Of a DNA stretch of 64,000 nt, positions 1 through 8,522 are shown piece after piece. The notes beneath the pieces are model-generated. The model was not told the origin of the DNA and searched no databases. It saw nothing but the letters and a program-made list of their open reading frames with translations. The translations under genes were made by a program, and so were the position numbers. Position 1 is the first letter of the stretch. Each line of letters begins with the position of its first letter. Origin of the DNA: Mycobacterium paragordonae (GTDB taxonomy: Bacteria > Actinomycetota > Actinomycetes > Mycobacteriales > Mycobacteriaceae); assembly GCF_003614435.1 (NCBI RefSeq), contig NZ_CP025546.1, positions 1,612,001-1,676,000 on the forward strand, written 5' to 3'.

Positions 1-181
1 TTGGCCATGATGGAACCTCGTTTCGTCCGGGAATCGTCAATGCAGGCGGCGCAGGGGCCGCGCAGTTACTCACCAGTGTCTCATGCGACCGGCGACGCGC
101 CCTCATTAGGCCGCGCGGCGTTACCCCTAACGGCCTTATGGTTCGATATACGCAGAATCGGCCGAAACGAGTGGGGTGATG

Positions 182-397
182 ATGTCCGAGGAGGTCCGCG
201 CCGAGATCGTGGCCAGCGTGCTCGAAGTCGTGGTCACAGAAGGCGACCAAATCGGCCAGGGTGACGTCGTGGTGCTGCTGGAATCCATGAAGATGGAGAT
301 CCCGGTCCTGGCCGAGGTCGCCGGAACCATCAGCCAGGTGAGCGTGGCCGTCGGCGATGTGATCCAGGCCGGCGACCTCATTGCCGTGATCAGCTAG
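182..397 (+). CDS. Biotinylated protein TB7.3 (biotin carboxyl carrier-like)
   Basis: A 71-residue single biotinyl/lipoyl domain. The biotin acceptor motif ESMKMEI is intact, with the modified lysine at residue 37, and flanking Val/Gly-rich strands fit a BCCP fold. It probably carries carboxyl groups for an acyl-CoA carboxylase, but no carboxylase subunit is nearby, so the partner is unknown. Three start codons follow one another (GTG 176, ATG 179, ATG 182). The last gives 71 residues, the length of the M. tuberculosis orthologue as I recall it. pdtaS follows 22 bp downstream on the same strand. Confidence 0.93.
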   Translation: MSEEVRAEIVASVLEVVVTEGDQIGQGDVVVLLESMKMEIPVLAEVAGTISQVSVAVGDVIQAGDLIAVIS

Positions 398-419
398 CCG
401 TTGGGCGCCACTTACCTGC

Positions 420-1922
420 ATGTCCACTCTCGGTAACCTGCTCGCCGAGCACACGGTTCTGCCCGGCAATGCCGTCGATCACCTGCATGCCGTGGTGGGG
501 GAGTGGCAGTTGCTGGCCGACCTGTCCTTCGCCGACTACCTGATGTGGGTGCGCCGGGACGACGGCGTGCTGGTGTGCGTGGCGCAGTGTCGGCCCAACA
601 CCGCGCCCACGGTCCTGCAGACCGACGCGGTGGGCAGCGTGGTATCGGCCGACCGGTTGCCGCTGGTCGCCGAAACCTTCAGCTCACGGGTCACGATCTT
701 GGAAAGCGAAGCGGCAGAGAGCCGTTCGTGGCAGCTGCCCGGCCCCAACATCGCGGCTTCCCCGGTGCGTTACGGCGGCCAGGTGGTGGCGGTGCTCACC
801 CAGCACCAGACCGAGCTGGTCGCCCAGCGCATGCCCGGCCACCTGGAAACGGCCTATCGCGAATGCGCCGTCGACCTGCTGCACATGATCGCCGAAGGTA
901 CCTTTCCCGACGTCGGCGACGTCGCCATGTCCCGCTCGACGCCGCGCGCGGGTGACGGCTTCATCCGGCTCGACGTGGAGGGCGTCGTCGCCTACGCCAG
1001 CCCCAACGCGCTGTCGGCCTATCACCGGATGGGCCTGACGAGTGAGCTGGAGGGGCACAACCTCATCAAGGTCACCCGGCCTCTCATCTCGGACCCGTTC
1101 GAGGCGCAGGAGGTGGCCGAACACGTGCTCAACCTGCTGGCCGGCGGGTCGAGCATGCGTATGGAGGTGGACGCCGGCGGTGCCACCGTGCTGCTGCGGA
1201 CGCTGCCGCTGGTGGTCCACGGTGAGAACGTGGGCGCGGCGATTCTGATCCGGGACGTCACCGAGGTGAAGCGGCGCGACCGCGCGCTGATATCCAAGGA
1301 CGCCACGATCCGCGAAATTCACCACCGGGTGAAGAACAACCTGCAGACCGTCGCGGCGCTGCTGCGGCTGCAGGCCCGCCGCACCGTCAACGCTGAGGGC
1401 CGGGAGGCCCTGATCGAATCGGTGCGCCGGGTGTCCTCGATTGCGCTGGTACACGACGCACTGTCCATGTCGGTGGACGAGCAGGTGAACCTGGACGAGG
1501 TCATCGACCGGATCCTGCCGATCATGAACGACGTGGCCTCGGTGGACCGGCCGATCCGGATCAACCGGGTGGGCGACCTGGGGGTGCTGGACTCCGACCG
1601 GGCGACGGCGCTGATCATGGTGATCACCGAACTGGTGCAGAACGCTATCGAGCATGCGTTCGATCCGACGGCCACCGGTGGATCGGTGACCATTCGCGCC
1701 GAGCGTTCGGCACGCTGGCTGGACGTCGTGGTGCACGACGACGGGCGTGGTCTGCCCGAGGGATTCAGCCTGGAAAAGTCGGACAGCCTGGGGCTGCAGA
1801 TCGTGCGGACATTGGTGTCCGCGGAACTGGACGGCTCCCTGGGAATGCGGGAAGGCCCGGACCGCGGAACCGATGTGGTGCTGCGGGTTCCGATCGGCCG
1901 CATGGGGCGGTTACTGGTGTGA
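420..1922 (+). CDS. pdtaS: Cytosolic two-component sensor histidine kinase PdtaS
   Basis: A 500-residue histidine kinase without membrane segments. An N-terminal GAF-like half (about 1-150) and a PAS-like domain (about 165-290) precede a HisKA_2-type phosphoacceptor motif EIHHRVKNNLQ; the acceptor is the second histidine, about residue 302. The ATPase domain has an N-box (ELVQNAIEHAF) and a G-box (DDGRGLPEG). In mycobacteria PdtaS signals to the RNA-binding antitermination regulator PdtaR, encoded elsewhere, and the pair has been linked to copper and nitric oxide sensing. The ATG at 420 gives the family's normal length. The gene converges on whiB1 across a shared terminator. Confidence 0.94.
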   Translation: MSTLGNLLAEHTVLPGNAVDHLHAVVGEWQLLADLSFADYLMWVRRDDGVLVCVAQCRPNTAPTVLQTDAVGSVVSADRLPLVAETFSSRVTILESEAAESRSWQLPGPNIAASPVRYGGQVVAVLTQHQTELVAQRMPGHLETAYRECAVDLLHMIAEGTFPDVGDVAMSRSTPRAGDGFIRLDVEGVVAYASPNALSAYHRMGLTSELEGHNLIKVTRPLISDPFEAQEVAEHVLNLLAGGSSMRMEVDAGGATVLLRTLPLVVHGENVGAAILIRDVTEVKRRDRALISKDATIREIHHRVKNNLQTVAALLRLQARRTVNAEGREALIESVRRVSSIALVHDALSMSVDEQVNLDEVIDRILPIMNDVASVDRPIRINRVGDLGVLDSDRATALIMVITELVQNAIEHAFDPTATGGSVTIRAERSARWLDVVVHDDGRGLPEGFSLEKSDSLGLQIVRTLVSAELDGSLGMREGPDRGTDVVLRVPIGRMGRLLV

Positions 1923-1928
1923 GCGCGC

Positions 1929-1964
1929 AGCAATACGGCCCCGATTTCTCGGGGCCGTATTGCT
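1929..1964. terminator. Bidirectional hairpin terminator between pdtaS and whiB1
   Basis: A perfect 16-bp inverted repeat (1929-1944 with 1949-1964) around a 4-nt loop lies in the 56-bp gap between two convergent genes. No strong U-tract follows on either strand, as is common for mycobacterial terminators. Symmetry and position suggest it ends both transcripts. Confidence 0.8.
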
Positions 1965-1978
1965 ACTTAGCTGAGTTG

Positions 1979-2233
1979 TCAGACTCCGCTTCGGGCCTTC
2001 GTCCGGGCGTTGCGGCGCTTGAGTGCACGCCGCTCGTCTTCGCTCATCCCACCCCAGACGCCCGAGTCCTGACCAGTATTCAGAGCCCATCCGAGACACT
2101 CTGTGGTCACCGGACACCGATTACAGACCAGTTTCGCGTCAGCGATCTGCGCGAGTGCCGGGCCGCTGTTCCCAACCGGGAAGAACAGCTCCGGATCCTC
2201 GTCACGGCAGACCGCCCTGTGGCGCCAATCCAT
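1979..2233 (-). CDS. whiB1: WhiB1, iron-sulfur transcription factor
   Basis: An 84-residue Wbl protein with the four cluster ligands Cys9, Cys37, Cys40 and Cys46 (CxxC then C), the GVWGG turn and a basic C-terminal segment (RRALKRR). WhiB1 is an essential nitric-oxide-responsive 4Fe-4S protein that binds the primary sigma factor. The ATG at 2233 has a GAGGAG ribosome-binding site 8-13 nt upstream. A cAMP-receptor site and a promoter lie in the long upstream region, consistent with known control by the CRP homologue Rv3676. Confidence 0.96.
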   Translation of the reverse strand: MDWRHRAVCRDEDPELFFPVGNSGPALAQIADAKLVCNRCPVTTECLGWALNTGQDSGVWGGMSEDERRALKRRNARTKARSGV

Positions 2234-2253
2234 TAGTTGCTACTCCTCACTAA

Positions 2254-2271
2254 GTGCGCAGCACTGCGCAC
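2254..2271. promoter_or_regulatory. Palindromic hairpin in the whiB1 5' leader
   Basis: A perfect 8-bp inverted repeat with a 2-nt spacer sits 20-38 nt upstream of the whiB1 start, just before its ribosome-binding site. In the whiB1 transcript it could form a stable leader hairpin. On the other strand it is followed by a T-rich run, so it might instead block read-through towards 2300. Function is inferred only. Confidence 0.45.
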
Positions 2272-2350
2272 GGGCATTTTTTCTTCTTGGCTGTTGAGCT
2301 TGCGCAAGAAAGGTTTCCGTACCTTTGCATATTTCTGCATGCAACCTTTT

Positions 2351-2379
2351 GATCGTTTCACAGGCTCAACAGATGTCAA
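2351..2379 (-). promoter_or_regulatory. Candidate SigA-type promoter of whiB1
   Basis: On the minus strand a perfect TTGACA (2379-2374) is followed after 17 bp by ACGATC (2356-2351). This predicts transcription starting near 2344, about 110 nt upstream of whiB1. The CRP-like site at 2396-2411 would then be centred near -59, a class I activator position. Confidence 0.5.
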
Positions 2380-2395
2380 TAGTGTTACGTGAGCC

Positions 2396-2411
2396 CGTGG
2401 GGTATCTCACT
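2396..2411 (-). promoter_or_regulatory. CRP (Rv3676)-type binding site upstream of whiB1
   Basis: The minus strand reads AGTGAGATACCCCACG, a 16-bp imperfect palindrome of the GTGA-N6-TCAC class. It closely resembles the Rv3676 site I recall upstream of M. tuberculosis whiB1. It lies just upstream of the predicted -35 element. Confidence 0.62.
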
Positions 2412-2524
2412 TTGCCGATCTCTTACCCAGGCCCTTACTCAGTTGTACTACACTAGCTGCCGAATTTCGCCCCACGATTTTGTCGCGGGCTTGTCACATC
2501 TTCGATTCCCGCAGGTCAGCGGCG

Positions 2525-3481
2525 CTAATTTGGTGGCGGTGCGACCACTGCAAGGGCGGCTGGAACCGACCGGAACGTCATGGTTTCGCGCAGTCCGAGG
2601 TATTCACCGTCATACTGGCAGGCGGCCGGGCCGGCCATCGTGCCGACGCGGATGTGGCTGATGTCATCGTCGCGGATGAGCTGTTTCGCTTCCAGCTTCG
2701 GCCGCTTGGCGAGCAGCTGGCGCAGCAGCCGCAGGGTGGGTATCAGCTTCATGCTGGTGAGCGCGAACAGGCCCAGGCCCGACTCGAAGCTGCAGCCGGG
2801 ATTGGTGACCATCGGCCGGTCGTCGCTGTAGGTCCACGGGTTGGTGTTGGACACCCAGACGAAGTGCACGCCGGAAACGGGCTCCTGGTCGGGCCGCTCC
2901 AGGATGAGGTTGGGTTCGCGGCGGCTGAACCTGACCGAGACCGGGGTCGCCACCCGCCAATAGCGCAGCGGGGTGATCTTGTGGCCCTTCTTCCGCTCGG
3001 CTTCGACCGCCTGGACCACCTCGGCGTCTACGCCCATGCCGGCGTTGACCAGCGCGTAGATCTCGCCGCAGTCGATCAGGCTGATGCGGCGCCATTCGTG
3101 GTGGCGCTCGTAGGCGTTCAGCAGCGCGATCAGCTGGTCGGTCGCGCCGGAGGCGTCTCGCGGTATCCCCAACGCCCTGGCCAGCACGTTCGCCGAACCG
3201 CCGGGGATGATGCCCAGTGCCGGGACGGGGCCCGCCGGGGCGGAGCCGGGCCGGCCGAGCATGCCGTTGACCACCTGGTTGACCGTTCCGTCACCGCCGT
3301 GGACGACCACCAGGTCGAACCCGTCGGTGACGGCTTTGTGGCCGAGTTCTTCGGCGTGACCGGAGTAGTTGGTGAGCTCGATGGTGAGGTCAAGGCGGTT
3401 GCTCAGGGCGCGTCCCACCAGTTGGCGGGCGCTCGGCGTGATGGTGGTGGCAATCGGATTGACGATCAACATGGCACGCAT
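2525..3481 (-). CDS. Diacylglycerol kinase/lipid kinase family protein
   Basis: A 318-residue protein of the DAGK catalytic family. The nucleotide-binding loop GGDGTVNQVVNG (about 60-71) and the following GIIPGGSANVLARALGIP segment are both intact, so ATP binding looks functional. Members phosphorylate diacylglycerol or related lipids, feeding phospholipid turnover; the substrate here cannot be read from sequence. The ATG at 3481 begins a typical RAMLIVNP first strand. It corresponds in order to Rv3218. Upstream lies a 340-bp region with a tandem repeat, so its promoter may sit next to a variable-number tract. Confidence 0.88.
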   Translation of the reverse strand: MRAMLIVNPIATTITPSARQLVGRALSNRLDLTIELTNYSGHAEELGHKAVTDGFDLVVVHGGDGTVNQVVNGMLGRPGSAPAGPVPALGIIPGGSANVLARALGIPRDASGATDQLIALLNAYERHHEWRRISLIDCGEIYALVNAGMGVDAEVVQAVEAERKKGHKITPLRYWRVATPVSVRFSRREPNLILERPDQEPVSGVHFVWVSNTNPWTYSDDRPMVTNPGCSFESGLGLFALTSMKLIPTLRLLRQLLAKRPKLEAKQLIRDDDISHIRVGTMAGPAACQYDGEYLGLRETMTFRSVPAALAVVAPPPN

Positions 3482-3496
3482 GACGCTTGAGCTTAT

Positions 3497-3667
3497 GCGC
3501 GACGACGATGCGGGCCGGGACGGGCCGCGGAGGAGAAGCGCGATTGTGATGGGGCGCGACGACGATGCGGGCCGGGACGGGCCGCGGAGGAGAAGCGCGA
3601 TTGTGATGGGGCGCGACGACGATGCGGGCCGGGACGGGCCGCGGAGGAGAAGCGCGATTGTGATGGG
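3497..3667. repeat. 57-bp tandem repeat, three perfect copies
   Basis: Units start at 3497, 3554 and 3611 with an exact 57-bp period and no differences that I can see, followed by a 4-base partial copy. The array fills half of the 340-bp gap between the diacylglycerol kinase gene and the membrane-protein gene that diverge here. The rest of the gap has a 9-bp inverted repeat (3685-3693 with 3733-3741) and a short CGA microsatellite near 3742, and no supported gene. The layout is that of a MIRU/VNTR locus. Confidence 0.92.
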
Positions 3668-3821
3668 GCGCCCGGCCTTGGCGTCGAGATTGCGGCCATG
3701 GTCGCGATTCCGGCCGGACCACAGCCCTCACGGCAATCTCGCGACGACGACGACGACGGCGACGGCAGCGGCCGACGGCGACGCCGGCAGCGGCCGCCGA
3801 CCGCCTGACTACGCTGGCGCT

Positions 3822-4253
3822 GTGACCGTTCCCGTCCCCTCCACCGTCCGTCGCGCCGGCTTCATCGTCGCTGCCCAGGGAGTCACGGCGCTGGTGGTGG
3901 CCGTGATTCTGGTGATCCGTGGCCTGGCCGGAGCCGATCAGCACGTCGTCAACGGACTCGGCACGGCGGCCTGGTTCGCGGTGATCGGGGGCGGGGTGTT
4001 GGCGGCCGGGCTCGCCCTGGTCAAGGGCAAGCGCTGGGGCCGGGGACTGGCCGTGTTCACCCAGCTGCTGCTGCTGCCGGTGGCCTGGTATCTGGCGGTC
4101 GGCTCACACCGGCCGGTGTTCGGCACTCCCGTGGCGTTGGTGTCACTCGTCACGCTGGCGTTGCTGTTCAGCGGCCCGTCGGTGCGCTGGGCGGCCGGGC
4201 GTGATCAGCCGGGCCCGGCCAGCGCGGCCAGTTCGGGGCCGGAGACCCGGTAG
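3822..4253 (+). CDS. Small integral membrane protein (Rv3217c-like)
   Basis: A 143-residue protein with four hydrophobic segments (about residues 12-32, 47-67, 76-95 and 102-120) and a hydrophilic Pro/Ser/Gly tail. No catalytic motif is visible and the function is unknown. The GTG at 3822 was chosen because the frame continues upstream only through the tandem-repeat array and low-complexity sequence; this start places the first helix near the N-terminus. Its last 49 bp overlap the convergent acetyltransferase gene. Confidence 0.82.
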   Translation: MTVPVPSTVRRAGFIVAAQGVTALVVAVILVIRGLAGADQHVVNGLGTAAWFAVIGGGVLAAGLALVKGKRWGRGLAVFTQLLLLPVAWYLAVGSHRPVFGTPVALVSLVTLALLFSGPSVRWAAGRDQPGPASAASSGPETR

Positions 4254-4687
4254 GTGGTCCACTCGTTCTGCGGCTGCCCGCCGACGGCGTCGTACAGCGC
4301 GATCGCGTCGGTGTTCCAGTTGAGCACCGCCCACGACAACCGGCTGTAGCCGTTGCGAACGCATTCGGCGGCCAGCGCCCCGAGCAGCCCACGGGCCAGG
4401 CCCAGCCGCCGAAAACGCGGCCGCACGTAGAGGTCCTCGAGGTAGATGCCCGCCACGCCGTCCCAGGTGGAGAAGCTCAGAAACCACAGGGCCATCGCGG
4501 CGATCTGGCCGTCGCTCTCGGTCACGTGTCCGTAAACCGTCGGCGAATCTCCGAAAAGTGCTGTGGCGATCTGCTTTTCGGTCACTGTACAGTCGCCGGC
4601 CGCGTGCTCGAACTCGGCGAGCTCGTGGATCATGGCGGTGATGTCCGCAACGTCGCCCGGTGCCGCTCGGCGGATCTGCTCGGTCAC
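4205..4687 (-). CDS. GNAT family N-acetyltransferase
   Basis: A 160-residue single GNAT domain. It has the N-terminal IRRAAPGDVADITAMI motif, the strand YLEDLYVRPRFRRLGLARGLL with the acetyl-CoA pyrophosphate loop (RxxGxA type), and LNWNTDAIALYDAVG near the C-terminus. This resembles the diamine (spermidine) acetyltransferase subgroup, but the acceptor is unproven. The GTG start at 4687 overlaps the entC stop by 4 nt, so translation is probably coupled. It is the last gene of the gpm2-entC-acetyltransferase operon. Confidence 0.87.
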   Translation of the reverse strand: MTEQIRRAAPGDVADITAMIHELAEFEHAAGDCTVTEKQIATALFGDSPTVYGHVTESDGQIAAMALWFLSFSTWDGVAGIYLEDLYVRPRFRRLGLARGLLGALAAECVRNGYSRLSWAVLNWNTDAIALYDAVGGQPQNEWTTYRVSGPELAALAGPG

Positions 4688-5781
4688 TGCTGTACTCCAA
4701 GGGCTTTCAGAATCGTCGCGAATTTCGTTGTGGTTTCTGCTACTTCGTCGTCCGGGTCGGATTCGGCGACGATGCCGCCGCCCGCCCGGGCCAACGCCGT
4801 ACGGCGGTCGGCCGACAATTCGGCACACCGGATCGACACCACCCAGTAGCCGTCACCATGCTCGTCGCACCAGCCCACCGCTCCGGCGTAGAAGCCGCGG
4901 TCGCCCTCCAGTTCGGCGATCAGCTCGGTGGCCTGCTCGGTCGGCACCCCGCCGACCGCCGGCGTGGGGTGCAGCGCCAGCGCCAGATCGATTGCGCTGG
5001 TTGAGGTATCGCGTAAATGGCCGACGATCGGGGTGCACAGGTGCCAGACGGCCGCGGTGCGGCTCAGTTGCGGTTCGGCGGCGATGGTCAGGTCATCACA
5101 CAACGGTTCGAGCGCGGCACGCATGGTGTCGATGACCAGTTGATGCTCGTGCCGGTTCTTCTCGGATGCGGCCAGCGCCGCACCGTTGGCCGCATCGATG
5201 TCGGGTTCGGCGGAACGTGGCGCCGAGCCCGCGAACGGCCGGCACACCACCTGGTCGCCGGACTTCGCGACCAGCAGCTCCGGGCTGGCGCCCACCAGAG
5301 CCGCCCCGGTGTAGGCCGCACCGGCCGCGCTCAGGTCGGCACAAAAACCGTACGCCGTCGGATCGGCGTCAATCAGGCGCCGCAGCACCACCCGGCCGTC
5401 CAGGGGAGCGTCGGCGGCCAGCCGTAACGCGCGGGCCAGGACCACCTTACGCAGCGAATTGCCCGGCGCCGCAAGCTGTTCACGGGCCCGCCTGATGCGG
5501 TCGGCATGCTCGCCGCCGGGTGGCAGGGCGGCGTCGACGCGCACAGAAGGCAGCGGGTCGCGCGGCCAGTCGGGCAGTGTGTCGAGGCGCCGCAGCGTAT
5601 CCGGGGCCATTAGCGCTGCCGGCCCGTTCACATCGAAAGGCAAGGCGCCCAACACTATTGGGGCCCGCCCCGTCTGAAGCGCGGCTTGCGCCGACGCGAT
5701 GTCGGGGAAGTGGTCGCGGGCCCGATCGACGAGCAGGGTTCCGCGTGGTCCGGTCAGCACAAACGCCGGTTCGGCGCTCAC
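4684..5781 (-). CDS. entC: Isochorismate synthase EntC
   Basis: A 365-residue chorismate-binding enzyme. The C-terminal half has the family hallmarks: [10 protein letters not shown], the [12 protein letters not shown] helix, [19 protein letters not shown], and the [14 protein letters not shown] and [11 protein letters not shown] segments around the Mg/chorismate site. It converts chorismate to isochorismate, the entry to menaquinone or salicylate-derived siderophores. GTG at 5781 overlaps the gpm2 stop by 4 nt and its own stop overlaps the next start, giving a tightly coupled three-gene operon. No other siderophore or menaquinone genes are in view. Confidence 0.92.
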   Translation of the reverse strand: MSAEPAFVLTGPRGTLLVDRARDHFPDIASAQAALQTGRAPIVLGALPFDVNGPAALMAPDTLRRLDTLPDWPRDPLPSVRVDAALPPGGEHADRIRRAREQLAAPGNSLRKVVLARALRLAADAPLDGRVVLRRLIDADPTAYGFCADLSAAGAAYTGAALVGASPELLVAKSGDQVVCRPFAGSAPRSAEPDIDAANGAALAASEKNRHEHQLVIDTMRAALEPLCDDLTIAAEPQLSRTAAVWHLCTPIVGHLRDTSTSAIDLALALHPTPAVGGVPTEQATELIAELEGDRGFYAGAVGWCDEHGDGYWVVSIRCAELSADRRTALARAGGGIVAESDPDDEVAETTTKFATILKALGVQQ

Positions 5782-6389
5782 GCGATCGCAGACGGTTTGG
5801 GATGGCAGCTCAGCCCGAGCTGGGCCAGTTGCCGGATGCCGTGCTCGAACCCGCAGATCGCGATGGTCGCGGTGGGCATCCCGAAGCGGCTGCCCTCGGT
5901 CAGCCCGAATTGCGACCACCGGGTGATGACGGCGCGGGAGAAATGGCCGTGGCTCACGAAGAGCACGTCGCGTGACTCCATGTTCTCTAACGCGAGAGCG
6001 ATGGCCCGGTCGGCGCGTTCGCTGACCTGCGCCACGCTCTCCCCGCCGGGACATCCGTGCGTCCACACCAGCCAATCGGGGTCGGTTTCATGGATCTGCG
6101 GGGTGGTCAGGCCCTCGTAGTCGCCGTAGTCCCACTCCGCGACCAGCGGCGTGACCTGATCGACGATGAGTCCGGCCAGGTCGGCGGTGACCAGGGTCCG
6201 GCGGCGCGGGCTGCAGTAAACGAAGGGCCTGTCGAGGTGCAGATCACCCAGGACCACCCCGGCGAACTCGGCCTGTTCCCGGCCGGCGCCGGTCAGCTCG
6301 ATGTCGGTGCGGCCGGTGTGCTGGCCCGATTTCGACCATTCGGTCTCCCCGTGGCGCAACAGCACCAGCCGGTGATCATGTACGCCCAT
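5778..6389 (-). CDS. gpm2: Histidine phosphatase (Gpm2, acid phosphatase-like)
   Basis: A 203-residue histidine phosphatase superfamily protein. LLRHGETEW near the N-terminus supplies the phosphorylated histidine; CSPRRRTLVTA and VSHGHFSR supply further arginine and histidine pocket residues. Although long called phosphoglycerate mutase 2, its M. tuberculosis counterpart (Rv3214) behaves as a broad-range acid phosphatase. The ATG at 6389 gives the orthologue's length. It is the first gene of the operon with entC and is divergent from the ParA-like gene 87 bp away. Confidence 0.9.
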   Translation of the reverse strand: MGVHDHRLVLLRHGETEWSKSGQHTGRTDIELTGAGREQAEFAGVVLGDLHLDRPFVYCSPRRRTLVTADLAGLIVDQVTPLVAEWDYGDYEGLTTPQIHETDPDWLVWTHGCPGGESVAQVSERADRAIALALENMESRDVLFVSHGHFSRAVITRWSQFGLTEGSRFGMPTATIAICGFEHGIRQLAQLGLSCHPKPSAIA

Positions 6390-6476
6390 GCTCGCGATTC
6401 TGCCCGAGACACGCCGAGAGGCGTGCCGGGCCCGCCACCCGAACGGGGCAATGGGTTCCGTGCCAGGATGGGCACT

Positions 6477-7277
6477 GTGAGTGACATGCGCGTGCTGGCG
6501 GTGGCCAACCAGAAGGGCGGTGTGGCCAAGACGACGACGGTCGCTTCGCTCGGTGCGGCGATGGTGGACGAAGGAAAACGGGTGCTGCTCGTCGACCTGG
6601 ATCCCCAGGGTTGTTTGACCTTCTCGCTGGGCCAGGATCCGGACAAGTTGCCCGTCTCCGTCCATGAGGTGCTGCTCGGCGACGTCGAACCGAGCGCCGC
6701 GCTGGTGACGACGGATGAGGGAATGACGTTGCTGCCGGCCAACATTGACCTTGCGGGCGCGGAGGCGATGCTGCTGATGCGGGCGGGGCGCGAGTATGCC
6801 CTCAAGCGGGCGCTGGCCAAGCTCGCCGACGATTTCGACGTGGTGATCATCGACTGCCCGCCATCGCTGGGGGTGCTCACGCTCAACGGGCTGACCGCCG
6901 CGGACGAGGTCATCGTGCCGCTGCAGTGCGAGACGCTGGCTCATCGCGGCGTGGGTCAATTCCTGCGCACCGTCGCGGACGTGCAGCAGATCACCAATCC
7001 GGAGCTGCGGCTGCTGGGCGCTTTGCCGACGCTGTACGACTCGCGGACCACGCACACCCGCGACGTGCTGCTCGACGTCGCCGACCGCTACGAGCTGCCG
7101 GTGCTCGCACCGCCGATCCCGCGGACGGTGCGCTTCGCCGAGGCCAGCGCGTCGGGTTCGTCGGTGCTGGCGGGACGCAAGAACAAGGGGGCGCTGGCCT
7201 ATCGGGACCTGGCCAAGGCGCTGCTCAAGCACTGGAAGACCGGCAAGGCGTTGCCCACCTTCGCGGTGGAGTACTAA
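6477..7277 (+). CDS. ParA/Soj-family ATPase
   Basis: A 266-residue ParA ATPase with the deviant Walker A KGGVAKTTT (signature Lys13, catalytic Lys18), the Walker A' strand VLLVDLDPQG and Walker B VVIIDCPPSLG. Such ATPases position chromosomes, plasmids or protein clusters. No ParB partner is adjacent, so it is probably an orphan homologue (Rv3213c type) and not the main chromosome segregation ATPase. GTG 6477 is preferred over ATG 6468 because it gives the length I recall for the orthologue. A later ATG at 6486 is also possible. Confidence 0.9.
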   Translation: MSDMRVLAVANQKGGVAKTTTVASLGAAMVDEGKRVLLVDLDPQGCLTFSLGQDPDKLPVSVHEVLLGDVEPSAALVTTDEGMTLLPANIDLAGAEAMLLMRAGREYALKRALAKLADDFDVVIIDCPPSLGVLTLNGLTAADEVIVPLQCETLAHRGVGQFLRTVADVQQITNPELRLLGALPTLYDSRTTHTRDVLLDVADRYELPVLAPPIPRTVRFAEASASGSSVLAGRKNKGALAYRDLAKALLKHWKTGKALPTFAVEY

Positions 7278-7291
7278 CTCGCGCAGGTAAT

Positions 7292-8506
7292 TCAGCCGAG
7301 CGCGACCAGGGTGTCGCCGCGCTGCTCGATTACCCGCGAGCCCGACACGGCCGGGATCACCGCCGTACTGACCGGCTGCCGTTCCACCGGGATGTAGCGG
7401 CTGGCCTCGCCGTTCACCGGGTCGTACACCCCGAGCGCGCCGGTTACGGGCACCAGGAGCTGACCGGCCATCATCACCCCAGGGCCGAGCGGAGCGGCGG
7501 TCTCTCCGGCGGCGATTGTGTACCGCGCGGTCAGGGTGGTCGCGTCCAGCACCAGCAGCGCGTCACCGGTCCACCAGGTGATCAGGTTGCCGGTATTGGA
7601 TACCACCGACGACGCCGAGGGCGGTCCCGCCAGCAGCGTGCTCGACACCGTGGTGCCCGTTTCGTCGACCACGTCGAGGTGGGGTTGCGGTGTCGGCAGG
7701 TACACCGCGGCGCGGTTCTGCGAGACCACCACCACCCGGGCGCCGGTGCCGGGCCGCACCCCGGATTCCTGCACCGTCTGCTGTTGCGGCTCGTCGTCCT
7801 CTTTGCCGGGGCGCAGCAAGACCAGCTTGAGGTCGGCTTGGTCCTTGCAGGCCTCGAGCACCGCCACCGACGACGAGCTGGCCGCGGCCGATTCGAGGGT
7901 GCAACCGGAGTGCAGACCACGGTTCACCGGCTTCACCCGCGCGTCGGTTTCGCCGTAGGCCATCATGCGGACCATGTCCGAGCGCCACATCTCCAAGCGG
8001 GTGTCGCCCGCCGACAACACGGTGGTGCCGTCCGAGGTAAGGCGCACCGTCGGATCGGCGTAGCTGCTGCGGGCCGGCCCACGGCGCCCGGTCGATCCCT
8101 CGATGGTGCTGACTTGACCGCAGCCCCGGTCATCCCGGTAGACGGCGACGGCGTAGTGGTACACCCACGTCACCCCGCACAGGTCGGTGTCCCGCGAGTA
8201 ACTCCACTGAACCTGACCCGTGCCGGGGTCGCGGCCCTGCATCTCCCGACCGTTGCCGGTGGCGACGGTGCCGCCCACCACCACCGGCACCCGGGTGCCC
8301 GGGCTGGGGGCGGTCCAGAGCTGGCGCAGTGCCGCGGGGACGTCGCGGGCCTGGGTCGGCGTCGGCGCGGGGGTTGCCGCGGGCCGGCTGATGGTGGCCC
8401 GGGCGTCACTGGTCCACCAGATGAGCGACGCGGCTACCGCGACGACGACCGCGATAGCCGCGGCGGCCGCAATGTCGGTCTTGGTGCGGCGCTCGGGTCG
8501 GACCAC
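7292..8506 (-). CDS. Membrane-anchored extracytoplasmic protein (Rv3212-like)
   Basis: A 404-residue protein with a short basic N-terminus, one transmembrane anchor (about 13-30) and a large exported domain. That domain is made of repeated beta-rich blocks, such as GTGQVQWSYSRDTDLCGVTW and NLITWWTGDALLVLDATTL, suggesting a PQQ-like or beta-propeller fold. Two cysteines (GCTLES and EACKD) may form a disulfide. No active site is visible. It lies 16 bp downstream of rhlE on the same strand and may be cotranscribed with it. Confidence 0.8.
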   Translation of the reverse strand: MVRPERRTKTDIAAAAAIAVVVAVAASLIWWTSDARATISRPAATPAPTPTQARDVPAALRQLWTAPSPGTRVPVVVGGTVATGNGREMQGRDPGTGQVQWSYSRDTDLCGVTWVYHYAVAVYRDDRGCGQVSTIEGSTGRRGPARSSYADPTVRLTSDGTTVLSAGDTRLEMWRSDMVRMMAYGETDARVKPVNRGLHSGCTLESAAASSSSVAVLEACKDQADLKLVLLRPGKEDDEPQQQTVQESGVRPGTGARVVVVSQNRAAVYLPTPQPHLDVVDETGTTVSSTLLAGPPSASSVVSNTGNLITWWTGDALLVLDATTLTARYTIAAGETAAPLGPGVMMAGQLLVPVTGALGVYDPVNGEASRYIPVERQPVSTAVIPAVSGSRVIEQRGDTLVALG

Positions 8507-8522
8507 GGAAGTGAGTATGCCG

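Noticed and set aside
1..264. Plus-strand ORF of 87 codons at the left edge
   Set aside because: It overlaps the TB7.3 gene in another frame, starts at the window edge and has Arg/Gly-rich sequence typical of non-coding frames in high-GC DNA.
2480..3490. 336-codon ORF opposite the diacylglycerol kinase gene
   Set aside because: It is fully antisense to a gene with clear family motifs and has repetitive His/Gln/Arg-rich composition.
3369..3821. Upstream extension of the membrane-protein frame through the 57-bp repeats
   Set aside because: The frame is open only because the repeat length is a multiple of three. The predicted peptide is a low-complexity repeat and overlaps the kinase gene start.
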